DNA from: Alphaproteobacteria bacterium
Lineage (GTDB): Bacteria; Pseudomonadota; Alphaproteobacteria; UBA7985; JAUIBT01
DNA length: 64,000 nucleotides
Direction of reading: 5' to 3'
Assembly: GCA_030428565.1 (NCBI GenBank)
Contig: JAUIDR010000003.1
Span: forward strand, 1-64,000
The position numbers and the translations under genes are program-made. The notes below the pieces were generated by a model that saw nothing but the letters and a program-made list of their open reading frames with translations, was not told the origin of the DNA and did not search any database. This document shows positions 8,357-17,599 of this stretch, one piece after another (position 1 is the stretch's first letter; each line of letters begins with the position of its first letter).

Positions 8357-9511
8357 ATGTCGTTGCTGCTTCCAGATGCCCAAGGCGCGCTTAGCGCCTA
8401 CACCATGAAGGCCGAACCGATTGTGGGTCAAGCGCTGAGCCCGGATGCCTCGCGGGTGGTCTTTGCAGCGGCCCATGTCGTGGCGGACCCGCTAGCCGAC
8501 GCCGATCCCTCGGGCGCACCGGCGCTGGATTGGCAAGCCACGCTGGCCTTCCGCCGCCATCTGCATGGCCTGGGCTTGGGCATTGCTGAAGCGATGGATA
8601 CTTCCCAGCGCGGGATGGGTTTTGACTGGCCGACCGCCTTGGAGCTGATCAAGCAGACCCGCCAAGAGCTGCCCGATGCGCTGGTCTTTTACGGCGCAGG
8701 CACCGATCAACTGGAGGCCAGCCAGGCGCGCGATTTGGCCCAGGTCGAAGCGGCCTATGGCGAGCAGATCGAGGCCATTCAGGCCGTGGGTGGGCGCATG
8801 ATCTTGATGGCTAGCCGCGCTTTGGCGCGGGTCGCGAGCAGCCCTGCGGATTATAAGCGCGTCTATGCTAGCGCTCTTGCGGCCTGCGATCAGCCGGTCA
8901 TTTTGCATTGGTTGGGGGACATGTTCGACCCGGCACTTGCGGGCTATTGGGGCAGCGATTCCTTTGAAGCGGCGCTGGAGACCTGCCTTGAGATTATCGA
9001 AGACAACAAGGCCAAGGTCGATGGCATCAAAATCTCTTTGCTGGATAAGGATAAAGAGATCGCTATGCGCCGCCGCTTGCCTGCGGGCGTGCGCATGTAT
9101 ACCGGCGACGATTTTAACTACCCCGAGCTGATTGCTGGCGATGAGCAGGGCTTTTCCCATGCGCTGTTGGGCATCTTCGATCCGCTGGCGGGCGTGGCTG
9201 CCGCGGCCATCAATCGCCTGGATGCGGGCGACCCGACTGGATTTCATGCACTGATGGACCCCACCGTGCCGCTGGCGCGAGAGATCTTCCGCGCACCGAC
9301 CCAATACTACAAGACCGGGGTGGTGTTCTTGGCCTGGCTCAACGGTCTGCAAGATCACTTCGTTATGATTCAAGGCCACCAGGCCATGCGCTCCTTACCC
9401 TATTTTGCATCGGTCTTTCGTTATGCCGATCAAGCGGGGGTCTTGATGGCCCCCGATCTGGCCAAAGAACGCATGCGCCGCCTGCTGACGCTCTACGGCG
9501 TCGAGGGCTAG
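8357..9511 (+). CDS. DUF993 dihydrodipicolinate synthase-like (aldolase-type) protein
   Basis: TIM-barrel protein of the DUF993 family, annotated in genomes as dihydrodipicolinate synthase-like. The ATG at 8357 has AAGGA 9 nt upstream and gives MSLLLPDAQGAL, a start typical of the family; the ATG at 8339 lacks a site. The product is about 384 residues. A candidate Schiff-base lysine lies in VDGIKISLLDKDKE (near residue 225). It is followed 3 nt later by a sugar phosphate isomerase/epimerase-like gene, a pairing that suggests an aldolase or dehydratase step on a sugar-derived keto acid. Actual reaction unknown. Confidence 0.85.
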   Translation: MSLLLPDAQGALSAYTMKAEPIVGQALSPDASRVVFAAAHVVADPLADADPSGAPALDWQATLAFRRHLHGLGLGIAEAMDTSQRGMGFDWPTALELIKQTRQELPDALVFYGAGTDQLEASQARDLAQVEAAYGEQIEAIQAVGGRMILMASRALARVASSPADYKRVYASALAACDQPVILHWLGDMFDPALAGYWGSDSFEAALETCLEIIEDNKAKVDGIKISLLDKDKEIAMRRRLPAGVRMYTGDDFNYPELIAGDEQGFSHALLGIFDPLAGVAAAAINRLDAGDPTGFHALMDPTVPLAREIFRAPTQYYKTGVVFLAWLNGLQDHFVMIQGHQAMRSLPYFASVFRYADQAGVLMAPDLAKERMRRLLTLYGVEG

Positions 9512-9514
9512 GCC

Positions 9515-10426
9515 ATGAGCGCGGCTGAGGCACAAACGCTTAGGGACTTCAGTCAGGATGCCAGCTTGCTGGCGCTCAACACCGCGACGTTGGGCCATAA
9601 TCTGGATGGCTTTGGTGCGGGCTGGTCTTGCGAACGTGTGATTGATGCCTGCGCCGAGCGCGGGTTGGGCGGTATTACGTTTTGGCGGCGAGAAATCGCG
9701 CCCATCGGTACGCCGCTCGCCGCTTTTGAAGCGCGGGCGACTGAGGTCGGTAAAAGGGTGCGCGCTTTCGGTATGCAGGTGGCGGGCCTGTGTCGAACTC
9801 CCTTTGTCGTCGGTCGCACCACTCCGCAGCCACTCAGTGCCATGTTTGATGACTTCAAGGCTTCAATCGACATGGCAGCCGCTCTTGGCGCAGCGACCCT
9901 GACCATCGTCGTCGGCGGTGTCGAGCCGGGCCACAATCTGCGCCAAAGCTTGGCGATGGTGCAAGATCGGGTGGGCCAGATGGCCGACTATGCCGCCGCT
10001 CGAGGGGTGGGGCTTGGCCTGGAGCCGCTCAATCCGGTCTATGGCGGCAATCGGTCTTGCCTGACCACGGTGCGCGATGCGGTGAATATGATCGACGCGC
10101 TGAGCCATCCCGCGATCGGACTGGCGGTCGATGTCTACCACGTTTGGTGGGATCTGAGCCTCGCCGAGCAGCTCCAGCGGCTCAAGCCAGAACAAATCCA
10201 CGGATTTCATCTCTGCGATTGGCTGGAGGACACCGAGGATTTTTTGCTAGACCGCGGCATGATGGGGGACGGCGTAGCCGATCTTAAGCACTTGCGCGCG
10301 GCGGTCGAGGGCGCGGGCTACCGCGGGCTGTGCGAAGTTGAGATCTTTTCCAAGCGTAGTTGGTGGACCAAGGCCCCCGAGGAGGTCTTGGACACCTGCG
10401 TCGCGCGTTTCAAGGAGGTTTGTTAA
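9515..10426 (+). CDS. Sugar phosphate isomerase/epimerase (AP-endonuclease-2-like TIM barrel)
   Basis: Xylose-isomerase-like TIM-barrel protein, 303 residues. Metal-binding positions typical of the fold are visible: Glu in LGLEPLNP, Asp and His in AVDVYHVWWD, His in IHGFHLCDW, and Glu in GLCEVEIFS. It starts 3 nt after the DUF993 gene. Its stop overlaps the next start (TAATG), so the three genes are coupled. The likely role is isomerising or epimerising a sugar or keto-sugar; the substrate cannot be assigned. Confidence 0.88.
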   Translation: MSAAEAQTLRDFSQDASLLALNTATLGHNLDGFGAGWSCERVIDACAERGLGGITFWRREIAPIGTPLAAFEARATEVGKRVRAFGMQVAGLCRTPFVVGRTTPQPLSAMFDDFKASIDMAAALGAATLTIVVGGVEPGHNLRQSLAMVQDRVGQMADYAAARGVGLGLEPLNPVYGGNRSCLTTVRDAVNMIDALSHPAIGLAVDVYHVWWDLSLAEQLQRLKPEQIHGFHLCDWLEDTEDFLLDRGMMGDGVADLKHLRAAVEGAGYRGLCEVEIFSKRSWWTKAPEEVLDTCVARFKEVC

Positions 10427-10842
10427 TGATCCGACAAGAGAGCCATTTGAGTTCGGCGGCGGCCGGGCGTTTGGTCAGCGAAGCGCTGGCCTACGCTGAG
10501 GCACGCGGCTGGGCGGTCTGCGTGGCGGTCTGCGATGCCTCGGGCAGCTTGCTCGCCCTGCAGCGCAGCGACGCTTGTATTCGCCCGGCGATTGATTTTG
10601 CCATGGACAAGGCCTTTACGGCGGCGGGATTGCGGCGCGAGACCCAGGCTTTTTTTGAACGCTGTCAGGAAAAGCCCGCGCTGGCGCAAGGCATGACCAA
10701 CCGCGAGCGTTTGTTGGTCTTTCCGGGCGGACTGCCTGTCATGGTCGACGGGGTTTGCGTTGGCGCGATTGGCGTCTCAGGGGCCAGCGACGAGGAAGAC
10801 GTCGAGTGTGGTCGCGCGGCATTGGCGGCGCTCGGTCTTTAA
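10426..10842 (+). CDS. GlcG/HbpS family protein (haem-degrading domain)
   Basis: Small alpha/beta protein of the GlcG/HbpS family (138 residues). It carries the family pattern of CVAVCDASGSLLALQRSDACIRPAIDFAMDKAFTA, then FPGGLPVMVDGVCVGAIGVSGAS near the end. The start at 10426 has a perfect AAGGAGGT ribosome site and overlaps the preceding stop by one base (TAATG). Family members sit in glycolate, aldehyde and sugar catabolic operons. Their biochemical role in that setting is unclear, and haem binding is shown only for some. Confidence 0.85.
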   Translation: MIRQESHLSSAAAGRLVSEALAYAEARGWAVCVAVCDASGSLLALQRSDACIRPAIDFAMDKAFTAAGLRRETQAFFERCQEKPALAQGMTNRERLLVFPGGLPVMVDGVCVGAIGVSGASDEEDVECGRAALAALGL

Positions 10843-11039
10843 CCGGCTCAAAGAGTGGAGCGGGTTTCGATCTCGAAGCGGGATTGAAGAGCGCGAAGGA
10901 CGCACGAAAGCCGTAGTTTGCCTCGGAAAATGCGGCGCTGTGCCGCTTGACCTCCTGGCGCTAACCCGGTAACTAGATAGTGAATTATGAGGCGCTTATG
11001 CCTCGACCAAGCAGCTTAACGGGCAAGAGGTGTCCAGAC

Positions 11040-12638
11040 ATGGCAGATCAAGGTTACGATTACATCATCGTTGGCGGCGGCTCGTCGGGTTGCGTTTTGG
11101 CAGCGCGCCTGTCTGAGATGGCCGATGCGCGGGTCTTGCTGTTGGAGGCTGGCGGCAAGGATAGTAACCCCTTCCTGCACATGCCGGTAGGCTTTGCCAA
11201 GTTTACCGCGGGCCCTTTGACTTGGGGCTTTAAGACCGCACCGCAACGCCATGCCAACGGGCGCGAAATACCCTATGCGCAAGGGCACGTTTTGGGCGGT
11301 GGGTCTTCGATCAATGCCGAGATTTACACCCGTGGCAACGCCATCGATTATAACCGCTGGGCTCAAGAAGAAGGGTGTCCGGGCTGGTCGTTTGATGAGG
11401 TCTTGCCCTATTTTAAGCGCTCTGAGGGCAACGCTATTTTGTCGGGCAAGTACCACGGGACCGATGGGCCGCTGGGGGTCTCGAACCTCACCAATCCCAT
11501 GCCTTTGTCTTCGGCTTTCGTGCAGTCCTGCCAAGAGCTGGGCATGCCCTATAACCCCGATTTCAACGGCGCGCAGCAGGCCGGTGCCAGCCACTATCAA
11601 ACCACGATCCGAAAAGCCAAGCGCTGCTCGGCGGCGGTCGGCTATTTGCGTCCGGCACTGGGGCGAGCCAACTTGACCGTCAAGACCAATTGCCAGGTTC
11701 AGCGCCTGGTGTTTGAAGGCCAAAGGGCTGTTGGTGTTGAGATCGTCGAGGGTGGGCGCGCGCGCCTCATTCGCGCGACAAGCGAGGTTATCTTGACCTC
11801 GGGCGCGATTAACTCGCCCAAATTGATGATGCTGTCGGGCGTGGGGCCCGCCGATCACTTGCGCCAGCACGGTATAGATGTGCACCACGATCTGCCGGGG
11901 GTGGGGCAAAACCTGCAAGACCACTTTGGCATTGATATCGTCTATGAGCTGAAGGGCGCCGACAGCTTGGACAAATACAACAAGCTGCACTGGATGGTCG
12001 CTGCGGGCTTGCAGTACAGCTTGTTCAAGACCGGGCCTGTGACCTCCAACGTCGTCGAAGGCGGAGCGTTTTGGTACGCCGATAAGGATCAAGACCAGCC
12101 CGACTTGCAGTTCCACTTCCTTGTCGGGGCGGGTGTTGAGGAAGGTGCGCCCGCCATTTCTTCCGGCTCGGGCTGCACGCTCAATTCCTACACGCTACGC
12201 CCAAAAAGTAGAGGCTCGGTGACGCTGGCTTCAAGTGATATCCGCGACATGCCGATCATTGACCCCAACTTTGTCGCCGATCCTTACGATCTCAAGACCT
12301 CGGCCGAAGGCGTCAAAATCAGCCGCGAAATCCTCAATCAGCCCGCCATGGCCAAGTATATCAAGCGCGAGCATTTCCCCGGCGATCAGGTGCGCAGTCA
12401 GGCGGATTTTGAGAATTATGCTCGCCAATATGGCCGCACCTCTTATCATCCCGTGGGAACCTGTAAAATGGGTCAGGACGATATGGCCGTGGTCGATCCC
12501 AGCTTGCGCGTGCGCGGTATGGAAGGGCTGCGGATCTGCGATTCGTCTGTCATGCCTAGCCTGATTGGCTCGAATACCAACGCACCCTCGATCATGATCG
12601 GGGAGAAAGCCAGCGATCTTATTCGTGGCAACCGCTAG
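11040..12638 (+). CDS. GMC-family FAD oxidoreductase (choline dehydrogenase-like)
   Basis: FAD-dependent alcohol dehydrogenase of the glucose-methanol-choline family, about 532 residues from the ATG at 11040 (AGAGG upstream). The dinucleotide fold is YIIVGGGSSGCVLAARL near the N terminus. The GMC signature regions are GHVLGGGSSINAEIYTRG (about 85) and TSGAINSPKLMMLSGVGP. The catalytic His is in SYHPVGTCKMG and the catalytic Asn in GSNTNAPSIMIGE. There is no signal peptide, so it is probably cytoplasmic. It likely oxidises the primary alcohol of the imported compound. Its stop codon lies inside the first unit of a tandem repeat array. Confidence 0.92.
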   Translation: MADQGYDYIIVGGGSSGCVLAARLSEMADARVLLLEAGGKDSNPFLHMPVGFAKFTAGPLTWGFKTAPQRHANGREIPYAQGHVLGGGSSINAEIYTRGNAIDYNRWAQEEGCPGWSFDEVLPYFKRSEGNAILSGKYHGTDGPLGVSNLTNPMPLSSAFVQSCQELGMPYNPDFNGAQQAGASHYQTTIRKAKRCSAAVGYLRPALGRANLTVKTNCQVQRLVFEGQRAVGVEIVEGGRARLIRATSEVILTSGAINSPKLMMLSGVGPADHLRQHGIDVHHDLPGVGQNLQDHFGIDIVYELKGADSLDKYNKLHWMVAAGLQYSLFKTGPVTSNVVEGGAFWYADKDQDQPDLQFHFLVGAGVEEGAPAISSGSGCTLNSYTLRPKSRGSVTLASSDIRDMPIIDPNFVADPYDLKTSAEGVKISREILNQPAMAKYIKREHFPGDQVRSQADFENYARQYGRTSYHPVGTCKMGQDDMAVVDPSLRVRGMEGLRICDSSVMPSLIGSNTNAPSIMIGEKASDLIRGNR

Positions 12639-12737
12639 CGCTCGGCCTGCAATACCGCTAGCGCTCGGCCGCAATCCCGCTAGCGCTCGGCCGCAATCCC
12701 GCTAGCGCTCGGCCTGCAATCCCGCTAGCGCTCCGCT
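12632..12737 (+). repeat. 22-23 bp tandem repeat array, nearly five copies
   Basis: Units CCGCTAGCGCTCGGCC(T)GCAAT(A/C) start at 12632, 12655, 12677, 12699 and 12722 (the last is partial). The first unit contains the last residue and TAG stop of the GMC oxidoreductase gene. Each unit carries the palindromes GCTAGC and AGCGCT. There are no spacers, so it is not a CRISPR. Confidence 0.9.
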
Positions 12738-12903
12738 GGGCATTCGCAAGGTCGTCGTCATCCAACTTGGGGGGCGAACCGCAATCCGGAAAACGGGTTT
12801 GCGTCCTGGGGGCTTTGTTCTAACCTTGCAGGGTCTATAAGGCGCAGCTTGCGGCCAGATCGGCCCGCTATCCACTCATGCCATGCTGGGGAAAGAGCTC
12901 TAC

Positions 12904-13725
12904 ATGAAATTCGTTAGTTTTCAGTCCGATGAGGCCGCGGGTGTCGGCATCATAGATGATCAAGGCCAGGTTCGCGATGCTTCGGCCATGGTGCCGTCTT
13001 TGGACTTTCGCGCGCTGCCGACCCTCAATGCTAATTTCCTGCCTTTGGTCAGCGGCGATGTGCGGCTGCATTCACCCATAGGTCGACCGGGAAAGTTTAT
13101 CTGCATTGGCTTGAACTACGCCGATCACGCCGCTGAAACGGGCATGGCAGCGCCGTCTGAACCCATTGTCTTTATGAAGGCTGCCTCGGCAAGCTGCGGG
13201 CCTTTTGATGATTTACGCCTGCCCAAGGGGTCTGTCAAAACAGACTGGGAGGTCGAGCTGGGCGTTGTGATCGGCAAGCCCGCCAAGTACGTCAGCCAGG
13301 ACGCCGCTTTGGAGCATGTCGCGGGCTATGTCGTGACCAACGATGTCTCGGAGCGCGAATTCCAGATCGAGCGCCAGGGACAGTGGACCAAGGGCAAATC
13401 TTGCGACACCTTTGGACCTATCGGCCCCTGGCTCGTGACTCCCGACGAAGTGCCGGACCCGCAAAATCTGCGCTTGTGGACCAAGGTCAACGGTGAGACG
13501 CTGCAAGATGGCTCGACCAAGACCATGATTTTCGGCGTGGCTGAACTCATCTCCTACCTGAGCCAGTTTATGACCTTGGAGCCGGGCGACGTCATTTCGA
13601 CCGGGACACCGCCGGGCGTTGGCATGGGTCTGAAGCCCCAACGCTTTTTGAAAGATGGAGATGTGATCGAGGTCGGTATTGAGGGCCTGGGGGCTCAGCG
13701 TCAACGCGTCGTGGCGGACCGCTAG
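12904..13725 (+). CDS. Fumarylacetoacetate hydrolase (FAH) family protein
   Basis: Metal-dependent C-C hydrolase or isomerase of the FAH family (273 residues). The family core is ICIGLNYADHAAETGM, then the metal ligands in DWEVELGVVIG and in VVTNDVSEREFQIER, and the C-terminal VISTGTPPGVGMG. The ATG at 12904 is preferred, with GGGGAAAGAG upstream; 12883 has no site. Relatives include ureidoglycolate lyase and 2,4-diketo-3-deoxy-acid hydrolases of L-sugar breakdown. The latter fits the neighbouring SDR, glycerate kinase and sugar transporter, but this is inference. Confidence 0.9.
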   Translation: MKFVSFQSDEAAGVGIIDDQGQVRDASAMVPSLDFRALPTLNANFLPLVSGDVRLHSPIGRPGKFICIGLNYADHAAETGMAAPSEPIVFMKAASASCGPFDDLRLPKGSVKTDWEVELGVVIGKPAKYVSQDAALEHVAGYVVTNDVSEREFQIERQGQWTKGKSCDTFGPIGPWLVTPDEVPDPQNLRLWTKVNGETLQDGSTKTMIFGVAELISYLSQFMTLEPGDVISTGTPPGVGMGLKPQRFLKDGDVIEVGIEGLGAQRQRVVADR

Positions 13726-13728
13726 ACC

Positions 13729-15051
13729 ATGACCACTGCCGAGGCTCAACGCGAAATGACCGCCGTTAGCGCTTTGGATCCGCGCGCGCAGTGCTTGTCG
13801 CTGTTCGAAGCGGCCTTGGGTGTCGCCTTGCCCAAGGGTCGTTTTGAGCCTCTTCCAGAACCGCCAGAGGACGGCGGGCGCGCGCTGGTCTTGGGTGCGG
13901 GCAAGGCCGCGGCGAGCATGGCGCTGGCCTTTGAAGCAGCTTGGCGCGCGCGCTATCCTGACGTCGCGCTGGAAGGGCTGGTCATCACTCGCTATGGGCA
14001 CGAGGCCGCCCTCGAAGCTGGACAACCGCCGAGCCAGATCCAACAAAGCTTGGCCGCCCATCCCGTGCCCGACGAGGCGGGGCTCGCGGCTACGCAAGCC
14101 CTGATGGCCCGCGCCGAGGCAGCGGGCCCCAAGGATTTGGTGGTTTTTCTGCTGTCGGGCGGCGCGTCGGCCTTGTTGGTGGCCCCGGCAGAGGGAGTGA
14201 GCCTGGCTGAAAAGCAGGCTGTCGGCAAAGCTCTGTTGAAAGCAGGGGCTAACATTGAAGCCATGAACGCCGTGCGCCAAACCCTGTCGGCGGTCAAAGG
14301 TGGACGCCTGGCCGCGCTGGTCGCGCCCGTGCGCCTTGTGACCTACGCCATTTCCGATGTGCCGGGTGATGTGCCCGCGGTAATTGGCTCTGGGCCGACG
14401 AGCCCGGCGCTTAGCGATGCAGAAGGTGCGCTGGCTCTTTGCGCGCGCTTTGGCATCGACCTTGACCTCAAGCTGCAAGCGGCCATGCGGTCCAATCCCA
14501 GCCCCACGGTTGAGGCGGGTGATTTTCGCATGATCGCAACACCGCAAATGGCGTTGGAGGCTGCCGCTCAGCGCGCGAAGGAGCAGGGCCTAGACCCAAT
14601 GATCCTGTCCGACTGTGTAGAGGGCGAAGCGCGCGAGGTCGCGCAAGTCATGGCCAGCTTGGCCAAGCAAGTGCAGCGCCACGGCCAGCCGCTCGCTGCG
14701 CCTTGCGTGCTGTTATCTGGCGGCGAGACCACGGTTACCGTTCGCGGCCAAGGGCGCGGCGGACGCAACGCTGAATACTTATTAGCTCTGGCGATCGCCT
14801 TGGATGGTCTGGCGGGTGTCACCGCTCTGGCTTGCGATACCGACGGCATAGACGGCATCGAAGACAACGCGGGTGCCATCATCGATCCAACTACCTTGAG
14901 CCGGGCGCAGGCTTTGGGGCTGGATGCGCGCGCCTACCTGGACAACAACGACGCCTACAGCTTTTTCGAGGCGCTGGGCGATTTGGTGCTGACCGGCCCG
15001 ACCCTGACAAACGTCAACGATTTCAGGGCGATAGTCATTACCCCAAGCTAG
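13729..15051 (+). CDS. Glycerate 2-kinase, MOFRL family
   Basis: Phosphorylates D-glycerate (to 2-phosphoglycerate in characterised class II members) and so feeds C3 products into glycolysis. The 440-residue protein has VLGAGKAAASMALAFE (about 48), LLSGGASALL, NAVRQTLSAVKGGRLA, ISDVPGDVPAVIGSGPTSP, and the C-terminal MOFRL domain with LSGGETTVTVRGQGRGGRN and CDTDGIDGIEDNAGAI. It lies 3 nt after the FAH gene. Sequences match GckA/TtuD-type proteins; I leave the symbol open because the pathway is not proven. Confidence 0.9.
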   Translation: MTTAEAQREMTAVSALDPRAQCLSLFEAALGVALPKGRFEPLPEPPEDGGRALVLGAGKAAASMALAFEAAWRARYPDVALEGLVITRYGHEAALEAGQPPSQIQQSLAAHPVPDEAGLAATQALMARAEAAGPKDLVVFLLSGGASALLVAPAEGVSLAEKQAVGKALLKAGANIEAMNAVRQTLSAVKGGRLAALVAPVRLVTYAISDVPGDVPAVIGSGPTSPALSDAEGALALCARFGIDLDLKLQAAMRSNPSPTVEAGDFRMIATPQMALEAAAQRAKEQGLDPMILSDCVEGEAREVAQVMASLAKQVQRHGQPLAAPCVLLSGGETTVTVRGQGRGGRNAEYLLALAIALDGLAGVTALACDTDGIDGIEDNAGAIIDPTTLSRAQALGLDARAYLDNNDAYSFFEALGDLVLTGPTLTNVNDFRAIVITPS

Positions 15052-15176
15052 ACGCATTGGGCGGCTTTTGAGCTGTTGGCCGTGCCAGTTGGTTGCTTGG
15101 CAGGCAGGGCTGTGCCAGGCTCTGCGCCAACCCGGCGACAAGACGCCTCCTCTTGCCTTCAGAAGGTTCCCGCCCC

Positions 15177-16553
15177 ATGGCTCAAACGCCCCAGTCCCCC
15201 GGTACGCGCGGCTATTCGGTGCCGCTGGCCCGGCGCGCCGCCTACGGCTTGCCCGATGTCGGCGTTGGCATCTTTGTAACGCTGAAGGCGGTGCTGCTGC
15301 TGCCCTTCATGACCAAGTATCTGGGCATCCCGATTGAGATGGCGGGCTTGGTCCTGACCGCCGGGCTGTTGCTCGACATTCTCACCGATCCGATTGTGGG
15401 CTGGTTGTCCGATAATACGCGCGGGCGCTGGGGCAAACGGGTGCCCTACATCGCGGGTGGCGCGGTGGTGCTGGCCGTGGCGACAGTGCTGATTTTCGCG
15501 GTGCCGTCAGATTGGCAGGGAGCGGCAGCAGCGCGCTGGGTCTTTGCAAGCTTTGTGCTCGCGACATTGGGCTATACGCTGATCATCATTCCCCATGGCT
15601 CCATGACGGCTGAGATGACGCTAAACCCCATCGAGCGGTCGTCGCTCACGGGCTGGCGCATGGCGCTGTTCTCGGTCGGCATTTTGATCGCAGGCGGCGT
15701 GTTACCGGGCATTATCGAAGCCTTCGGCGGCGGGCGCAGCGGCGCGTTTTGGGGCTACTTAGCGATGATGCCGCTGATTATCGTGCCGACCTGGCTGGCC
15801 TGCTGGGCGATCAAGCGGTATGACCAAGCACCGCCACAGCCCCTGCAAAGCCCTTGGGCGCAAATCGCGACAGTTCTGAAAAATCGCAATTTTCTGCTGC
15901 TAATGGCGTTATTCTCCCTGCAACTGCTGGGGTTCGGACTCATTACGCAGTCGATTGATTTTTTCTCAACTTATCTGGTTTTGGACCAAGACCCAGGCGG
16001 CTTTTTTGGGCTGGTCGGCATGCTGGGCACTTTCGCCACTATGTTTGCCTTGGTGACGCTGGCCTCAATGGCCTCGCAGCCGTTTTGGACCTTCGTGTCG
16101 GCACGGCTCGGTAAGATGCGTGCCTATCAGTTTGGCATGGCTGGCTTTGCTCTGTTGATGGCCGGATTCTACTTCACCCTGCCCAGCTATGACATCAATG
16201 CCACCTGTTGGTACGTGGTGGCGATCGGCATCTTCTATGGCTGTCTGCTGCAACTGCCCTGGGCGCTGATGCCCGACCTAATCGAAGCTAGCCTGGATAA
16301 GGAGCGGCGCGGGATTGGCGCCTTCAACGCCTATTGGCTATTTGGTCAAAAGCTGGCCAATGCCGTTGGACCGGGATTATTGGCGCTGATTTTGGGCCGC
16401 TATGGTTGGCAGGAGAGCACGCAGGGGGCCATTGATCAGGGGGATGCCGCCATCTCGGCCCTGGCGGTCAGCATGACGCTGTTACCCGCGGGCATCTTCG
16501 CCTTCAGCGTGGCGCTGCTGGTCTGGCTGGAGCGGCATTTACAGAAGGGCTAG
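15177..16553 (+). CDS. MFS transporter, GPH (glycoside-pentoside-hexuronide):cation symporter type
   Basis: Twelve-helix inner-membrane symporter (458 residues), MFS_2 family. The ATG at 15177 has AGAAGG 10 nt upstream. The signature loop between helices 2 and 3 reads DPIVGWLSDNTRGRWGKRVPYI (about residues 64-85). The equivalent second-half region includes EASLDKERRGIGAFNAYWLFGQK. It ends the catabolic run and is the likely uptake route for its substrate, probably a sugar or uronate. Its end faces glk, 50 bp away, without an obvious terminator between. Confidence 0.88.
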   Translation: MAQTPQSPGTRGYSVPLARRAAYGLPDVGVGIFVTLKAVLLLPFMTKYLGIPIEMAGLVLTAGLLLDILTDPIVGWLSDNTRGRWGKRVPYIAGGAVVLAVATVLIFAVPSDWQGAAAARWVFASFVLATLGYTLIIIPHGSMTAEMTLNPIERSSLTGWRMALFSVGILIAGGVLPGIIEAFGGGRSGAFWGYLAMMPLIIVPTWLACWAIKRYDQAPPQPLQSPWAQIATVLKNRNFLLLMALFSLQLLGFGLITQSIDFFSTYLVLDQDPGGFFGLVGMLGTFATMFALVTLASMASQPFWTFVSARLGKMRAYQFGMAGFALLMAGFYFTLPSYDINATCWYVVAIGIFYGCLLQLPWALMPDLIEASLDKERRGIGAFNAYWLFGQKLANAVGPGLLALILGRYGWQESTQGAIDQGDAAISALAVSMTLLPAGIFAFSVALLVWLERHLQKG

Positions 16554-16603
16554 CTGGTACAGAAGCGGGGCGGGCGGCCAACAACAAAGCCCTGACCCGT
16601 TGG

Positions 16604-17599
16604 TTAAGACGCCGCGGCTTCCTCAAGCGCGTCCATCAAGGCATAGAGCGCGCCGTAAAATGGCGTCTCGTCGGTCTCGATCAAGAAAATCGGGGTGCGC
16701 TCGGGGATGTGCGACATGCGGCCTTTGTATTCAAAGCCCGCGCGCAGGCTGCCTTCCGCCAACAGGGGTTTCAGCCCTTGGGCGACGCCGCCGGTCAGAT
16801 ACATGCCGCCGTAAGCGGTGAAGATCAGGCAAAGATCGCCCATGTAAGAACCCAGCATGCGCAGATAGCGTAACGCCACGGCGCGCGCCGGACTGGCCGG
16901 ATCGGTCAAGGCTTGCGCGGCGATATCGGCCGCGCTCAGCGGCGCAAGTTCGGGGTTCATCAGGCGATACAGCGCTTCCAAGCCAAAGCCAGCCAGCAGG
17001 CGCTCGGCAGATACGCGATGATGCTCGCGCCAATAACGGGCCAGCAATTCTGCCTCAAAGGCATCTTGAGGCGCAAAGGAGATGTGACCGCCTTCGCCTT
17101 GCACGGCTGCATAGTGGCCTTGGTCTGTCACCAGCGCGCCGATGCCAAGGCCGGTACCTGGCCCCAAAATGACACGCGGAGCGGCGGGCGCGGCAGGGCG
17201 GCCGCCGATCTGGGTCAGCACATCGGGTTGTAAAAAGGGTAGACCCAGGGCTTGGGCTTCATAGTCGTTGATGACCTTGACCAGCGACAAGCCAAACTGG
17301 GCAGCCAGTCCTTTAGCGCTGAAGGCCCAGGGTGAATTGGTGAAGTGGAAATGATCACCGGTCACGGGCCCCGCGACCGCAATGCAAGCGGCCTCCGGCT
17401 TGGCTCCAGTCTGGCTGAGGTAGGCGGCAATGGCCTCGGCCGGGGTGGTGTAGTTGGCCACCTTCAGCTTGGTCAGTGCCTTGATTTTGGGCTTGCTCTC
17501 TTGGCCAAGGGGCGTGGTCTCGTCGCTCACCGCCTTGGCGTTGGCGAGCGCAAAACGGGCATTGGTGCCGCCGATATCGGCCAAAAGAACTTGCGTCAT
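16604..17599 (-). CDS. glk: Glucokinase
   Basis: ATP-dependent phosphorylation of glucose to glucose 6-phosphate. The 331-residue protein has the ROK-unrelated bacterial Glk pattern: [15 protein letters not shown] at the N terminus, [12 protein letters not shown] with the catalytic Asp (about 110), [13 protein letters not shown] (about 145), and [14 protein letters not shown]. The start overlaps the edd stop as ATGA. It is the last gene of zwf-pgl-edd-glk, so glucose entry and the upper Entner-Doudoroff route are made together. Confidence 0.96.
   Translation of the reverse strand: MTQVLLADIGGTNARFALANAKAVSDETTPLGQESKPKIKALTKLKVANYTTPAEAIAAYLSQTGAKPEAACIAVAGPVTGDHFHFTNSPWAFSAKGLAAQFGLSLVKVINDYEAQALGLPFLQPDVLTQIGGRPAAPAAPRVILGPGTGLGIGALVTDQGHYAAVQGEGGHISFAPQDAFEAELLARYWREHHRVSAERLLAGFGLEALYRLMNPELAPLSAADIAAQALTDPASPARAVALRYLRMLGSYMGDLCLIFTAYGGMYLTGGVAQGLKPLLAEGSLRAGFEYKGRMSHIPERTPIFLIETDETPFYGALYALMDALEEAAAS

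Noticed and set aside
12632-12737. Possible CRISPR array
   Set aside because: Units are directly adjacent with no unique spacers, and no cas genes are present. It is a simple tandem array.
13213-14547. Long antisense open frame (444 codons, minus strand) across the FAH and glycerate kinase genes
   Set aside because: Both sense genes have clear family motifs. The antisense product has biased composition without recognisable domains, as expected in GC-rich DNA with strong third-position bias.
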